Assembly (NCBI GenBank): GCA_035650475.1
Contig: DASRHP010000010.1
Location: 202,591 to 266,590, forward strand
Direction of reading: 5' to 3'
DNA: 64,000 nucleotides
DNA from: Candidatus Binataceae bacterium
GTDB taxonomy: Bacteria > Desulfobacterota > Binatia > Binatales > Binataceae
Shown here: in pieces, positions 1 through 7,555 of the stretch
How the letters are laid out: each line of letters begins with the position of its first letter
Position numbering within the stretch: the first letter of the stretch is position 1
Program-made: the position numbers and the translations under genes
Notes under the pieces: generated by a model
Told to the model about the DNA's origin: nothing
The model's database searches: none
The model's input: only the letters and a program-made list of their open reading frames with translations

Positions 1-525
1 CTCACCCTTTACCGTGTTGCCGCTGATCGTGGCGGCCGCGCCCGGACCCTTAACCGAGATTCCGTTCTTCTGGTACTGGGAGACGTAGTTGCCTGAAACC
101 GTCCCGGTCGCGCTCGCTCCGGGTGCGAAAGCGTAGTAGGTGATAGCGTCGCCGTGCTGGCTACCGCTTAGCGGATTGTCGCCGATCTCGGACACGGTGC
201 TGTTCGTCACGTCCACAGCGGTGGCCCCCGGCGTGCACGTGGCGCCCCCGCAATCGCCCGCGACGAGCACGCCATAATAGGTCGCGCCCGAGATCGTGGC
301 GCTATCCACAGCCCCGCTGGCGCCGGGTCCATAATAGACGCCGATGTCGCAGCCCGTTGCGTCGAGCGGGCCGGTGACCGTGCCGGGCGGATTGACTACC
401 GCCGCTGTGAGTTCGTGGCCATCCTGGTAGAAGCCGGTGTTTGCGCAGGCGGCGTACGCGCCCGACGCGGCCAGCGTCAGCGTCGCGATCGCCGCGAGTA
501 CCGGCGAAAGATTCTTCTTCATCAT
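1..525 (-). CDS. Exported repeat-rich protein (partial, C-terminus beyond window edge)
   Basis: The reading frame is open from an ATG at 525 to the window edge, giving 175 visible codons. A GGAGGG ribosome site lies about 7 nt upstream of the ATG. Residues 1-24 form a classic signal peptide: MMKKN, a hydrophobic Ala/Leu core, then a cleavage site near AYA-A. The mature part is rich in Gly, Thr, Ser and Val, with short turns such as TVSGNYV and ATISGNTVKG spaced roughly 20-25 residues apart. This resembles right-handed parallel beta-helix surface proteins; that is inference from the repeat look only. Cys pairs (CDIG, CGGATC) suggest disulfides. No enzyme motif is visible. Codon use agrees with the rest of the window. 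A second in-frame ATG at 522 could also serve. Confidence 0.7.
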   Translation of the reverse strand, partial: MMKKNLSPVLAAIATLTLAASGAYAACANTGFYQDGHELTAAVVNPPGTVTGPLDATGCDIGVYYGPGASGAVDSATISGATYYGVLVAGDCGGATCTPGATAVDVTNSTVSEIGDNPLSGSQHGDAITYYAFAPGASATGTVSGNYVSQYQKNGISVKGPGAAATISGNTVKGE

Positions 526-790
526 GGTTGTTTCCCTCCAAGTACCTGTGCGATGCGTGGCTGGCTGCCGATGAGCCCATGGGAGGCTTCGGCAGGCCGA
601 ATTTTCGCGGAAATTTCCGTACCACTCGCAGCAAAAGGAGGGGCGCGCTTTCCAGAATGCGACACCTGTGATCGCATCTTTCACCCAGACCCGTTAGCGA
701 TCGCTAGGCACAGCCAAAAATCTCTATGTTAAGGTTGAAAAAGACCAGAAGAGATCAGCAATACACGTACAGATAAGAGAAACCTGGCTG

Positions 791-834
791 AGCATAGCTA
801 TGCTATTATGGAGTCTTAAGGAGAGTTTCTGCAA
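791..834 (-). promoter_or_regulatory. Candidate promoter with overlapping 14-bp palindrome
   Basis: On the minus strand a TTGCAG (834-829) and a CATAAT (810-805) are separated by 18 nt. The perfect palindrome AGCATAGCTATGCT (791-804) follows immediately and would cover the start of transcription. The surrounding 700-850 stretch is clearly more AT-rich than the rest. This would drive the exported protein starting at 525 through a leader of about 270 nt. I see no gene between 526 and 790. Boxes were judged by eye. Confidence 0.4.
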
Positions 835-867
835 GCTAAAAGTGCGTCAATGCCAATATCCTCGCAA

Positions 868-1046
868 AGGCGCGCACGGGCGGGATGCGGCGGAATCTTT
901 GCTGCCTGCCGCAGCACCGGAAAGTCCGACGGGGCAGATAAGATGGCGGGCGCAGAGGCCCGCCCCACTGGAAGGGAGACCTATCGCGCGCACGGCGCCC
1001 GCCCCACTGAGGTAAGGCGCACGGGCGGCAGGCCCGCCTCAGTTGG
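868..1046. repeat. GC-rich intergenic hairpin repeats
   Basis: A motif beginning GCCCGCC recurs at 958, 997 and 1032. The first two copies are identical over GCCCGCCCCACTG, and the third is a variant ending in CTCAGTT. GCGCACGG also occurs three times. The last unit folds: ACTGAGG (1006-1012) pairs with CCTCAGT (1037-1043), and inside it CGGGC (1022-1026) pairs with GCCCG (1032-1036). It lies between the 3' end of the minus-strand operon and the exported-protein promoter, so it could act as a terminator cluster. No coding frame here is convincing. Confidence 0.45.
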
Positions 1047-1087
1047 ACGAAGAGCCCTTCGACGGCCGTGGAAGCCGCTTCAGCGAA

Positions 1088-1510
1088 TCAGGGGAACTCG
1101 ACGCTGGCGGTGCCGATCACCAATCGATCGGCGTCTTCGTTCTCGATCCACACGTCGATCTCGACTCGTTTCTCCTTGGGCTCGACGTGGGTGACGAAGC
1201 CGTTGAGCGTGATGGTGTGGTCTGGCTGCACGGGCTGGCGGTAGGTGGTCCCCAGCCGCGCAAGGCGCGCGCCGCTGTGGCCGATCCAGTCGGTGACCAG
1301 GCGCGAGAGCAGGCCCAGGCTTAGATTGCCCGGAGCGATCATCCCGGGCAGCCCTTCTTTGCGCGCGCCCTCGTCGTCGGTGAATCGCGGCACGTCCATC
1401 CCGCACGTGCGCGCGTAGGTCCGCACCTGGTCCTTGCTCAGGTAGAGCTCCTGCGGGCCGAGGGTATCGCCGACCTGGACGGCGTCGAATGTGGTGGCAG
1501 AATTGGGCAT
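1088..1510 (-). CDS. MaoC-like hot-dog protein, dehydratase subunit
   Basis: A 140-residue single hot-dog domain of the MaoC type. GMIAPGNLSLGLLSRL (about 56-71) matches the central helix and following strand of the family, and DHTITLNGFVTHVEPKEK matches the later strands. The usual hydratase-2 signature (GDxNPxH) is not intact; the equivalent stretch near residues 36-45 reads CGMDVPRFTD, so the His is absent. It is the last gene of a six-gene minus-strand operon, 14 nt after the FAS1-type partner, which suggests a heteromeric enoyl-CoA hydratase as in the HadAB or ChsH1/ChsH2 pairs. The substrate is unknown; activity without the classical dyad is uncertain. Confidence 0.75.
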   Translation of the reverse strand: MPNSATTFDAVQVGDTLGPQELYLSKDQVRTYARTCGMDVPRFTDDEGARKEGLPGMIAPGNLSLGLLSRLVTDWIGHSGARLARLGTTYRQPVQPDHTITLNGFVTHVEPKEKRVEIDVWIENEDADRLVIGTASVEFP

Positions 1511-1524
1511 CTTCGATTGTCGAT

Positions 1525-1968
1525 TCAGGGCCGGTTCATGAAGCGATGGTCGATGTGCGCGACGACTTCGCCCCGCTGGTTCTGCACGGTCGAGCGCACG
1601 ACCACGAACACCATCGAGCCCGAGCGCCCGGTCTTCTCGTAGATCTCCTTGACGTGGGAGCTGAGCGTGATGCGGTCGCCGGGACGGATCGGGGCGTGGA
1701 ACTCGACGTCCTTGCCGGCGTCGAAACCGGCGCGCCCGAAGCGCGGCACGTGGGTGAAGAAGTGGCGGCCGTTGCGGAAGGTGACCGCGTAGGAGGGCGG
1801 CGCCACGAGGCCGCCGAACGGACCGCGCTGCGCCGCCGCCTCGTCGGTATAGAGCGGATTGCTCTCGCCGAGCGCGGCGCAGAATCTGCGGATGTCCTCG
1901 GCGCTGACGTGGACCGGGTCGGTCACTTCGAAGACTCTGCCGATCAGTGCCGGATCGTAATCAACCAT
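1525..1968 (-). CDS. FAS1-like dehydratase (MaoC N-terminal type) subunit
   Basis: 147 residues with the pattern of the MaoC_dehydrat_N family. RRFCAALGESNPLYTDEAA (27-45) is the characteristic helix and loop, followed by GPFGGLVAPPSYAVTF. The catalytic Asp/His of true R-specific hydratases is replaced (GESNPLY rather than GDxNPxH), as is usual for this half of two-subunit hydratases. It presumably pairs with the downstream MaoC-like protein to form one double-hot-dog active site. The start overlaps the end of the PHP gene by 8 nt, indicating translational coupling. In steroid side-chain catabolism such pairs hydrate the enoyl-CoA before retro-aldol cleavage; that role here is inferred from context. 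Confidence 0.8.
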   Translation of the reverse strand: MVDYDPALIGRVFEVTDPVHVSAEDIRRFCAALGESNPLYTDEAAAQRGPFGGLVAPPSYAVTFRNGRHFFTHVPRFGRAGFDAGKDVEFHAPIRPGDRITLSSHVKEIYEKTGRSGSMVFVVVRSTVQNQRGEVVAHIDHRFMNRP

Positions 1969-2653
1969 CTTCCCTCGCTTCGACCGGCACCGCCGCCGCC
2001 ACCGGCTTGCGCCGGGGGCGGAAATCGACCGGTTCGTACTTGCCCTCGCGCAGCTCGCGCACGAGGTCGTCCATCGAGCGGAGGTCAGCCTCGAAGCGCG
2101 TCGCGCACAGCGCGATGAGGCTCACCAGATGGCTGTCGGAGCCGCCGATCGCGCGGTAGCCGTAGCGGCGCACCAGCTCGTGACTGCGTTCGTCCTCGCC
2201 CTTGCGCGAGCCGCCGTTGAGCACCTCGACCGCGACGACATTTTCGAGCGGCGGGCGCGTGCTGTAATGTTCGCACAGGCCGACGGTCGGGCGTCCGGGA
2301 TGGCACGGCACGGCGATCCCGCCCATCCGCCAGACCTCGTCGATCAGCTCTTGGGCGGGCAGGCGGACGTTGGCGAAGTCGAAGCGCCGGGTCATCTCGT
2401 CGTTGACGCCGAAGACCAGCACGTGGCCGTAGTCGGTTTCGACTTCCGAGGCCTTGAGCACCATCAGGCCGAACTTGTCCTCGAGCGCGCGGTAGTCCGC
2501 GCCCTTGTTGAACTGGCGATGCTCGGTGAGCACGATGCCATCCACCGGACGCTCGGCGCGGCGCAGTCGGATCCAATTGAGGTAGGCCTCCAGTGGCGCG
2601 CGGCTGTCCTCCGAGGCTTCGCTATGACTGTGCAGATCGAGGATGGTGGCCAC
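1961..2653 (-). CDS. PHP-domain metal-dependent phosphoesterase-like protein
   Basis: 230 residues with a full set of polymerase-and-histidinol-phosphatase (PHP) metal ligands: DLHSH at 6-10, TEH at 43-45, SEVETDYGH (69-77), CHPG (117-120) and GGSDSH (170-175). The fold is a TIM-like barrel with a trinuclear metal site that hydrolyses phosphoesters or related bonds. The protein is short and has no polymerase domain. It sits between the DUF35 gene (16-nt gap) and the FAS1-type dehydratase (8-nt overlap), so it is co-transcribed with acyl-CoA genes. I cannot predict its substrate; the link to that operon is unusual. Confidence 0.8.
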   Translation of the reverse strand: MATILDLHSHSEASEDSRAPLEAYLNWIRLRRAERPVDGIVLTEHRQFNKGADYRALEDKFGLMVLKASEVETDYGHVLVFGVNDEMTRRFDFANVRLPAQELIDEVWRMGGIAVPCHPGRPTVGLCEHYSTRPPLENVVAVEVLNGGSRKGEDERSHELVRRYGYRAIGGSDSHLVSLIALCATRFEADLRSMDDLVRELREGKYEPVDFRPRRKPVAAAVPVEAREDG

Positions 2654-2669
2654 TTAGCCGATGTTCCTC

Positions 2670-3098
2670 TTACCTCGCCGGGCGAAACTTAAGCAGTGTC
2701 ACTTCGGGGGTGACGTCCTCAAACACCGCCTCGACGGGCATCCCTATTTTAACCTCATCGGGCTTGCACTCCACAAGATTGCTCAGGACCTTGAGCCCCT
2801 CGGCGAGCTCGACGTAGGCCATGATGTAAGGCAGCGACTCGCGAAAGCCCGGCGCCTGGTTCTGGTAGGTAGCGGTGAAAGTATAAACCTTGCCGCGCCC
2901 CGTGCAGCGCACCCATTCAGTGCGCGAGCTGAGGCAGCTGGTGCACAGCGCGCGCGGATAGTAGCGCAGGTCGCCGCAGTCGCGGCACTTCTGGACGTAG
3001 AGCTCGTGGCGCGCCAGCGCCTCCCACCACGGGCGGCTCTCCTCGTCGATGCGCGGCAGGGGCTTGGCGTACTTCTTCCTGTCCTTGTCGTCGGCCAT
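2670..3098 (-). CDS. DUF35 Zn-ribbon/OB-fold acyl-CoA-associated protein
   Basis: 142 residues with an N-terminal rubredoxin-like Zn ribbon (C38xxC41 and C52xxC55: KCRDCG and LCTSC) followed by an OB fold carrying GRGKVYTFT and the PYIMAYVELAEG strand typical of DUF35. In studied systems (ChsH2 with Ltp2; archaeal HMG-CoA synthase with thiolase) this domain bridges a thiolase-fold enzyme and its partner and helps channel the CoA thioester. It lies 15 nt after the thiolase-like gene, the standard pairing. The N-terminal W-W-E-A helix is also family-typical. Confidence in the family is high; the complex is inferred. Confidence 0.9.
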   Translation of the reverse strand: MADDKDRKKYAKPLPRIDEESRPWWEALARHELYVQKCRDCGDLRYYPRALCTSCLSSRTEWVRCTGRGKVYTFTATYQNQAPGFRESLPYIMAYVELAEGLKVLSNLVECKPDEVKIGMPVEAVFEDVTPEVTLLKFRPAR

Positions 3099-3113
3099 GG
3101 TCGGATTCCCGCC

Positions 3114-4274
3114 TCACTGGTTGGTCAGGATGAGCGTGGCGCCGGAGTGGCGCGTGCCCAGCGCGCCGCCGGTGCCGTGGCACAGCGCGATCCTGCAGTC
3201 CTTGACCTGGCGTGGGCCGCATTCGCCGCGCAGCTGCTTGACCGCCTCGATCACCAAAAAGATGCCGCGCATTCCCGGATGGTTGGACGACAGCCCGCCG
3301 CCGTCGGTGTTGATCGGCAGCGCGCCGTCGTAGCGCAGGCGCCCGCCGCTTACGAAGGCGCCGCCCTCGCCGCGCTTGCAGAAGCCCAGGTTCTCCAGCG
3401 TCATCAGCACGGTGATGGTAAACGAATCGTAGATCATCGCCATGTCGATGTCGGCCGGAGTCAGCCCGGCGCGTTGGAAGGCGAGCCGGCCCGACTGTGC
3501 TGCGGCCATCTCCATGAAGTCGCGCTGGCCGCGCGCCGGATGGCGCACGGTCTCGCCGCAGCCGAGGATGTAGGCCGGCTTCTTCTTCAGATCGCGCGCG
3601 CGCTCGGCCGAGGTCACCACCAGCGCGCCGCCCCCGTCGCTGATGATGCAGCAGTCGAGCAGGTGCAGCGGCGAGGAGATGATGCGCGAGGCGAGCACGT
3701 CGTCTACCGTGATCGGGTCGCGGTACTTGGCCGCCGGGTTCATCGAGGCATGCAAACGCATCGTGACTGCGATCTCGGCGAGCTGCTCCGAGGTGGTGCC
3801 ATAGTCGTGCATGTGGCGCTGCGCCATCATCGCGTACGCGCCCACCGTGGTCGGGCCAAAGGGGACCTCGTACTGGTCGCACGGGTCGCCGCCGCCGCCC
3901 GCCCCGCCGGTGCCGATCGCGAAGCGCTGCGAGGCGGCCGTCGAGCCATACACCACCACGCACACCTCGCACAGCCCGGCGGCGATGGCGGCGGCCGCAT
4001 GCGCGGTCTGGGCGACGAAGGACGAGCCGCCGATCGAGGTTGAATCGACGAAATTGGGGGTCAGATTCATGTAGTCGCAGAAGCCGACGATCCCCATCCC
4101 GCTCATCCCCATGCCGGTGGTGCAGACGCCGTCGACGTCGCCGATCTTGAGGCCGGCGTCGTCGAGCGCGCCGCGCACGCTCTCCGCCATGATCTGAAAC
4201 ATGCTCTTGTTCGGCGCAAAACGGGCGGGATGCTCATAGACGCCGGCCAGCGCGGTCTTGCGGCTTAGGCTCAT
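3114..4274 (-). CDS. Thiolase-fold protein, Ltp2/SCP-x aldolase-like
   Basis: 386 residues from an ATG at 4274 with AGGAG upstream; the frame continues further upstream but that part is out-of-frame noise over the hydrolase gene. The fold is thiolase: the GGSSFVAQTAHAAAAIAAG helix (82-100), NTDGGGLSSNHPG with His332, and LCHGTGG with Cys365. The nucleophilic Cys of true thiolases, expected at the start of the 83-100 helix, is Gly83, so Claisen thiolysis is unlikely. IYDSFT (281-286) is shared with Ltp2-type aldolases that cleave beta-hydroxyacyl-CoA side chains by retro-aldol chemistry. The neighbouring DUF35 and two MaoC-type genes support that role. The substrate is not evident. Confidence 0.85.
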   Translation of the reverse strand: MSLSRKTALAGVYEHPARFAPNKSMFQIMAESVRGALDDAGLKIGDVDGVCTTGMGMSGMGIVGFCDYMNLTPNFVDSTSIGGSSFVAQTAHAAAAIAAGLCEVCVVVYGSTAASQRFAIGTGGAGGGGDPCDQYEVPFGPTTVGAYAMMAQRHMHDYGTTSEQLAEIAVTMRLHASMNPAAKYRDPITVDDVLASRIISSPLHLLDCCIISDGGGALVVTSAERARDLKKKPAYILGCGETVRHPARGQRDFMEMAAAQSGRLAFQRAGLTPADIDMAMIYDSFTITVLMTLENLGFCKRGEGGAFVSGGRLRYDGALPINTDGGGLSSNHPGMRGIFLVIEAVKQLRGECGPRQVKDCRIALCHGTGGALGTRHSGATLILTNQ

Positions 4275-4288
4275 CACACGCTCCTGGC

Positions 4289-5098
4289 TTATTGGGCGAG
4301 AAAACTCTCCAGCGCCGCGCTGGTCTCGGCCGCCTGCTCGTTGGGCAGATGATGGCCGGCGTTGGCGACGACGCGGAGCTGGGCGCCGCGGATGCGGCTG
4401 CGGATGAACTCGGCGTCGGCGGGCGGCGTGATCGGATCGTCGGCGCCGGCGAGAATCAGGGTGGGCTTGTCGATGCGCGCGATCTGCTCGCGCAGGTCGC
4501 ACGCGTTGCAAGCGAGGATGTCGGTGTAGCGCACGCGCGGGTCGGTCTGGATTTGCTCCATCCAACCCTCGCGGATGATCTCAAAGTGGTCCTTGATCGT
4601 GGCCGGCGAATAGCCGTCGGTGACGAAGGCCTGCGGCGCGCGCCCCATCGCGACCGCACGCAACCCTTCGACGCGCGCGGCCGGGATATTGAACTTGGCC
4701 GCGGTCACCACCGGCACGATCGCTTCGACCCGTGCCGGGTAGCGCAGCGCCATGTCCATCGCGATCGCGCCGCCCATCGAGCGCCCGCCGATCACCGCCG
4801 AGCGGATGCCGACGGCGTCCATGAAGGCGACGGTGAAGTCGCTGTAGTCCTGGATGGATTTCAGTCCCTCGACGCCGGAGGAGCGGCCGTGCGCGGGGAA
4901 ATCGATCGCGAGCGGGCTGTGCGAGCGGCCGAGATGTGCGAGCTGATTGTGCCAGGTGTGGCCGTTGGAACCCGCGCCGTGGAGCAGGATAAGCGTGCGC
5001 CCGCGGCTGAAGTCCGGCGCGACGTCGGGCAGGGTGGTCCGGCCCACATAATAGTAGTAGGTGGCGCAGCCCTGCACTTCCACGTACTTGGTCGGCAT
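4289..5098 (-). CDS. Alpha/beta hydrolase
   Basis: 269 residues if translation starts at the ATG at 5098 (MPTKYVEV); a GTG at 5110 is possible but has its GGAGA motif too close. The oxyanion strand ends in LILLHGAGSNGHTW, the nucleophile elbow is GRSMGG, and the acid and His are in GADDP and NAGHHLP. The enzyme is cytoplasmic with no signal peptide. It is the first gene of the thiolase/MaoC operon, 14 nt before the thiolase-like gene. Plausible roles are C-C hydrolase or thioesterase in the same degradation route. A leaderless or short-leader promoter would have to lie in 5099-5287. Confidence 0.85.
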   Translation of the reverse strand: MPTKYVEVQGCATYYYYVGRTTLPDVAPDFSRGRTLILLHGAGSNGHTWHNQLAHLGRSHSPLAIDFPAHGRSSGVEGLKSIQDYSDFTVAFMDAVGIRSAVIGGRSMGGAIAMDMALRYPARVEAIVPVVTAAKFNIPAARVEGLRAVAMGRAPQAFVTDGYSPATIKDHFEIIREGWMEQIQTDPRVRYTDILACNACDLREQIARIDKPTLILAGADDPITPPADAEFIRSRIRGAQLRVVANAGHHLPNEQAAETSAALESFLAQ

Positions 5099-5287
5099 CG
5101 TTGCGAGCACTCTCCGGGGCTTGTTTGCGCTTAGCTATTCGCAACCGCGAGCGGTTGTCAAACCCGCGGCGGGCGCGCGCACAGTCGAGCGCCTGCGCGG
5201 AGCATCGGCCGTAAAACGTTCAATACCACATCACTGCGCCGGCCGACGCAGGAATACGTCCGCAAGTTTGGTTGGCCCGGAAGGTCT

Positions 5288-5524
5288 CTAACGACGGGCG
5301 CGACGGCGGGCGCGGCGCGCCCGGCGGCGAGGCGGAACGCCGGCGGCGCGGCCGGCCTGTTCGCGCTCCCACTGTTCGATCGCTTCACGACTGAACCGCC
5401 AGTTGCTGCCGACGCGGAAGCCGGGCAGCCGACCTTGCCTGAGCAGGCGATAGATGGTGGTCGGATGGACGCGCAGGTGCTCGGACAGTTCTTTGATCGT
5501 GAAGATCTGGTCTGCTTGCGCCAT
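5288..5524 (-). CDS. Excisionase/MerR-type winged-helix DNA-binding protein
   Basis: 78 residues from the ATG at 5524, which has GAGGAAGAG about 8 nt upstream; an ATG at 5548 lacks a site. FTIKELSEHLRVHPTTIYRLLRQGRLPGFRVGSNWRF is the excisionase-family helix-turn-helix plus wing (split here over roughly residues 8-44). The C-terminal 25 residues are almost entirely Arg/Ala, giving a basic tail that would bind DNA non-specifically. No integrase is nearby, so a stand-alone regulator is more likely than a phage Xis. The target is unknown. Confidence 0.8.
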   Translation of the reverse strand: MAQADQIFTIKELSEHLRVHPTTIYRLLRQGRLPGFRVGSNWRFSREAIEQWEREQAGRAAGVPPRRRARRARRRARR

Positions 5525-5881
5525 ATGTTGGCTCTTCCTCAGTGGCAAACCCCCTTTGCCAGCGCGCTCATGCGGAGCCGCAACTTCGTAAGCACAGCCT
5601 CTGCCGCAGAATTAGGCGAGTCAAGCAACTTCTGATTGAAGCCGCTTTGAAGCGCGCATCAGAACTTTAGCCTGCAACTGCGCAGAGGCATCTTTAGGTC
5701 GTTTTTGAGGTGATTTAGCCCGCTAATCGTTGAGCGACGGGAAGCGAAAAATGTTCTGCGCCGCCCGCTCCGGTCGGGCCTGCGACGGTTGGCGCGCCGG
5801 CACGCCCTTCGGCTAACTTGAGGGGCGCACGGGCCAGCAGCGGCCTGCGCCCAACCTCTTCGCGACACGGGTGGCAACGCG
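5525..5881. other. Intergenic region between divergent genes
   Basis: 357 bases with no convincing coding frame. The only structure I see is an inverted repeat, TTCTGAT (5630-5636) with ATCAGAA (5658-5664). It is AT-richer than its flanks around 5590-5760 and must hold the promoters of the excisionase-type gene and possibly of the crotonase gene. Confidence 0.4.
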
Positions 5882-6697
5882 ATGGCGTACGAGATGATCG
5901 AGGTCAAAGACGAAGGAGCGATCGCATGGCTTACGCTCAACCGGCCGCGCTCGCTCAACGCGCTTAACTCGGCGATGGTGGAGGAGCTGCACGACTACTT
6001 CGGCCGGCTGGCCGCCGACCGCAATACTCGCGTGGTCGTTATGCGCGGCGCCGGGCGCGCGTTCTGCGCCGGACTCGACCTCAAGGAGCACAGCGGCGGC
6101 CGCCCGGGCGACGATTCGCTGGGCGGTTCCACCAGCGCCACGCTCGAGGTCCAGCGCCGGATCAGCAACCTGGTGATCGCGATGCGCCGGTTGCCGCAGC
6201 CGTTCATCGCGGCCGTGCGCGGACCGGCCAGCGGCGGCGGCTTCGCGCTCGCGATGGCGGCCGAGGTGCGAGTGGCCGGCGCGTCGGCGCGCTTCAACGC
6301 GGCCTTCATCCGCATCGGGCTGAGCGGCTGTGATATGGGGATCAGCTACACGCTGCCGCGCGCGGTGGGTACCTCGGTCGCGTGCGAGCTGCTGCTGACC
6401 GGCCGCTTTATCGACGCCCAGCGCGCGTTGCACACGCGCCTGGTTTCGGAGGTTGTGCCCGATGCCGAAGTCGACGCCGCCGCCGGGCGGCTCGCGCGCG
6501 AGATGGCCGAAACCTCGCCGCTGGGGCTCAGCCTGACCAAGGAGTGCATTCACGCCAACGTCGATGCGGCCGGGATCGAGCAGGCGATCGCGATGGAGGA
6601 TCGCAACCAGGCGCTGTGCGTGCGCGCGGGTTACCTCGCCGAGGGCGCCCGCGCGTTCGTCGAAAAGCGCAAGCCCCGTTTTGCCGCACGCGCCTGA
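5882..6697 (+). CDS. Crotonase-fold enoyl-CoA hydratase/isomerase family protein lacking both catalytic Glu
   Basis: 271 residues with the crotonase core: LNRPRSLNALN, RAFCAGLDLKEH (oxyanion strand, 59-70), GPASGGGFALAM (114-125) and ELLLTGRFIDAQRA. Canonical hydratases carry Glu two residues after GGG and in the later PE motif. Here these positions are Ala122 and Phe142, so simple syn-hydration is not expected. Asp151 in SGCDMG sits where some isomerases or hydrolases of this fold place their acid. Related NAAFIRIGLSGCDMG-type members exist in actinobacteria, mostly uncharacterised. The following hydrolase gene overlaps or abuts its stop codon. Confidence 0.88.
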   Translation: MAYEMIEVKDEGAIAWLTLNRPRSLNALNSAMVEELHDYFGRLAADRNTRVVVMRGAGRAFCAGLDLKEHSGGRPGDDSLGGSTSATLEVQRRISNLVIAMRRLPQPFIAAVRGPASGGGFALAMAAEVRVAGASARFNAAFIRIGLSGCDMGISYTLPRAVGTSVACELLLTGRFIDAQRALHTRLVSEVVPDAEVDAAAGRLAREMAETSPLGLSLTKECIHANVDAAGIEQAIAMEDRNQALCVRAGYLAEGARAFVEKRKPRFAARA

Positions 6698-7502
6698 GCG
6701 CGCCAGGGCCGCCGCATGCGCGTTGCTGAGCTTGGCGCTGGTCGCCGCGGTGCTGGCGCGCGCCGTGGCCGCGCCGGCCGCGGAAACTCCGGCTCAAGGC
6801 ACAGCCCGGTCGATCGCCGTGCAACAGGGGCAATTTTTGTCCGACGGCAAGCCGGTCGAGGATTTCTACTGCGCTCCCGCGGGCGCCGGCGCCCATCCGG
6901 CGGTCATCCTGCTCCATGGCGCGGTGCCGCGCGGCGCGGGCAACGCGGCGTTCGCGGCGACATGCCGCGCGTTGGCGGCGGCCGGCTACTACACGATGTT
7001 CGTCGAATACTACAGCCAGGCTGGACCCGCGCATCCGGGGGATCCGCCGGCCGGCGGGCGGCGTTTTGCTCCGTGGGTCAACGCCAACTTCGCGACCTGG
7101 ACGCAGGAGATCGCGAGCGCACTGGACATGCTGGACCACGATCCGGCGATCGTTCACGGCCGCATCGCGATCATCGGCCACTCGCTCGGCGCGTTCCTCG
7201 CGCTGGCGACCGGCGCAACGGAGGGCGAACGGCTGGCGGCGGTGGTCGAGTACTACGGCGGGATGCCGGCAGGCTACGCCCGGCTGGCCGCAAACATGCC
7301 GCCCACACTGATCATGCACGGCGCCGACGATCGCTCGGTGCCGGTGCGCTACGCGCATGCGCTCGACGCGATTCTCACGGCGCGCGGCCGTCCGCACGAG
7401 ATGCACATCTATCCGGGCAAGGGGCACGGCTTCGGGATGTTGCCGCGCGGCGACCCGTGGCTGACCACGCTCGCTTTTCTACGCCGCTATCTCGGAAAGT
7501 GA
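6681..7502 (+). CDS. Exported dienelactone-hydrolase-like alpha/beta hydrolase
   Basis: The homologous region begins with a signal-like segment (AAACALLSLALVAAVLARA) ending near AAPAAE, so the start should be just upstream. I chose the TTG at 6681, which overlaps the crotonase stop by 17 nt; the ribosome site is weak and this start is uncertain. The body has VILLHGAVPRG, nucleophile GHSLGA, acid in HGADDRSVP and His in GKGHGFG. Classical dienelactone hydrolase uses Cys; here the nucleophile is Ser. Expected location is the periplasm. The substrate is unknown. Confidence 0.75.
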   Translation: MPHAPERARAAACALLSLALVAAVLARAVAAPAAETPAQGTARSIAVQQGQFLSDGKPVEDFYCAPAGAGAHPAVILLHGAVPRGAGNAAFAATCRALAAAGYYTMFVEYYSQAGPAHPGDPPAGGRRFAPWVNANFATWTQEIASALDMLDHDPAIVHGRIAIIGHSLGAFLALATGATEGERLAAVVEYYGGMPAGYARLAANMPPTLIMHGADDRSVPVRYAHALDAILTARGRPHEMHIYPGKGHGFGMLPRGDPWLTTLAFLRRYLGK

Positions 7503-7555
7503 AGGGCCGCATCAACAGCGGCGGCTGACGCGGCTGCCTCGACGGAGCATCAACC

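Noticed and set aside
4275..4565. N-terminal extension of the thiolase-like protein
   Set aside because: The added 97 residues are Arg/Pro-rich and overlap the hydrolase gene; the internal ATG at 4274 has a ribosome site and matches the family start.
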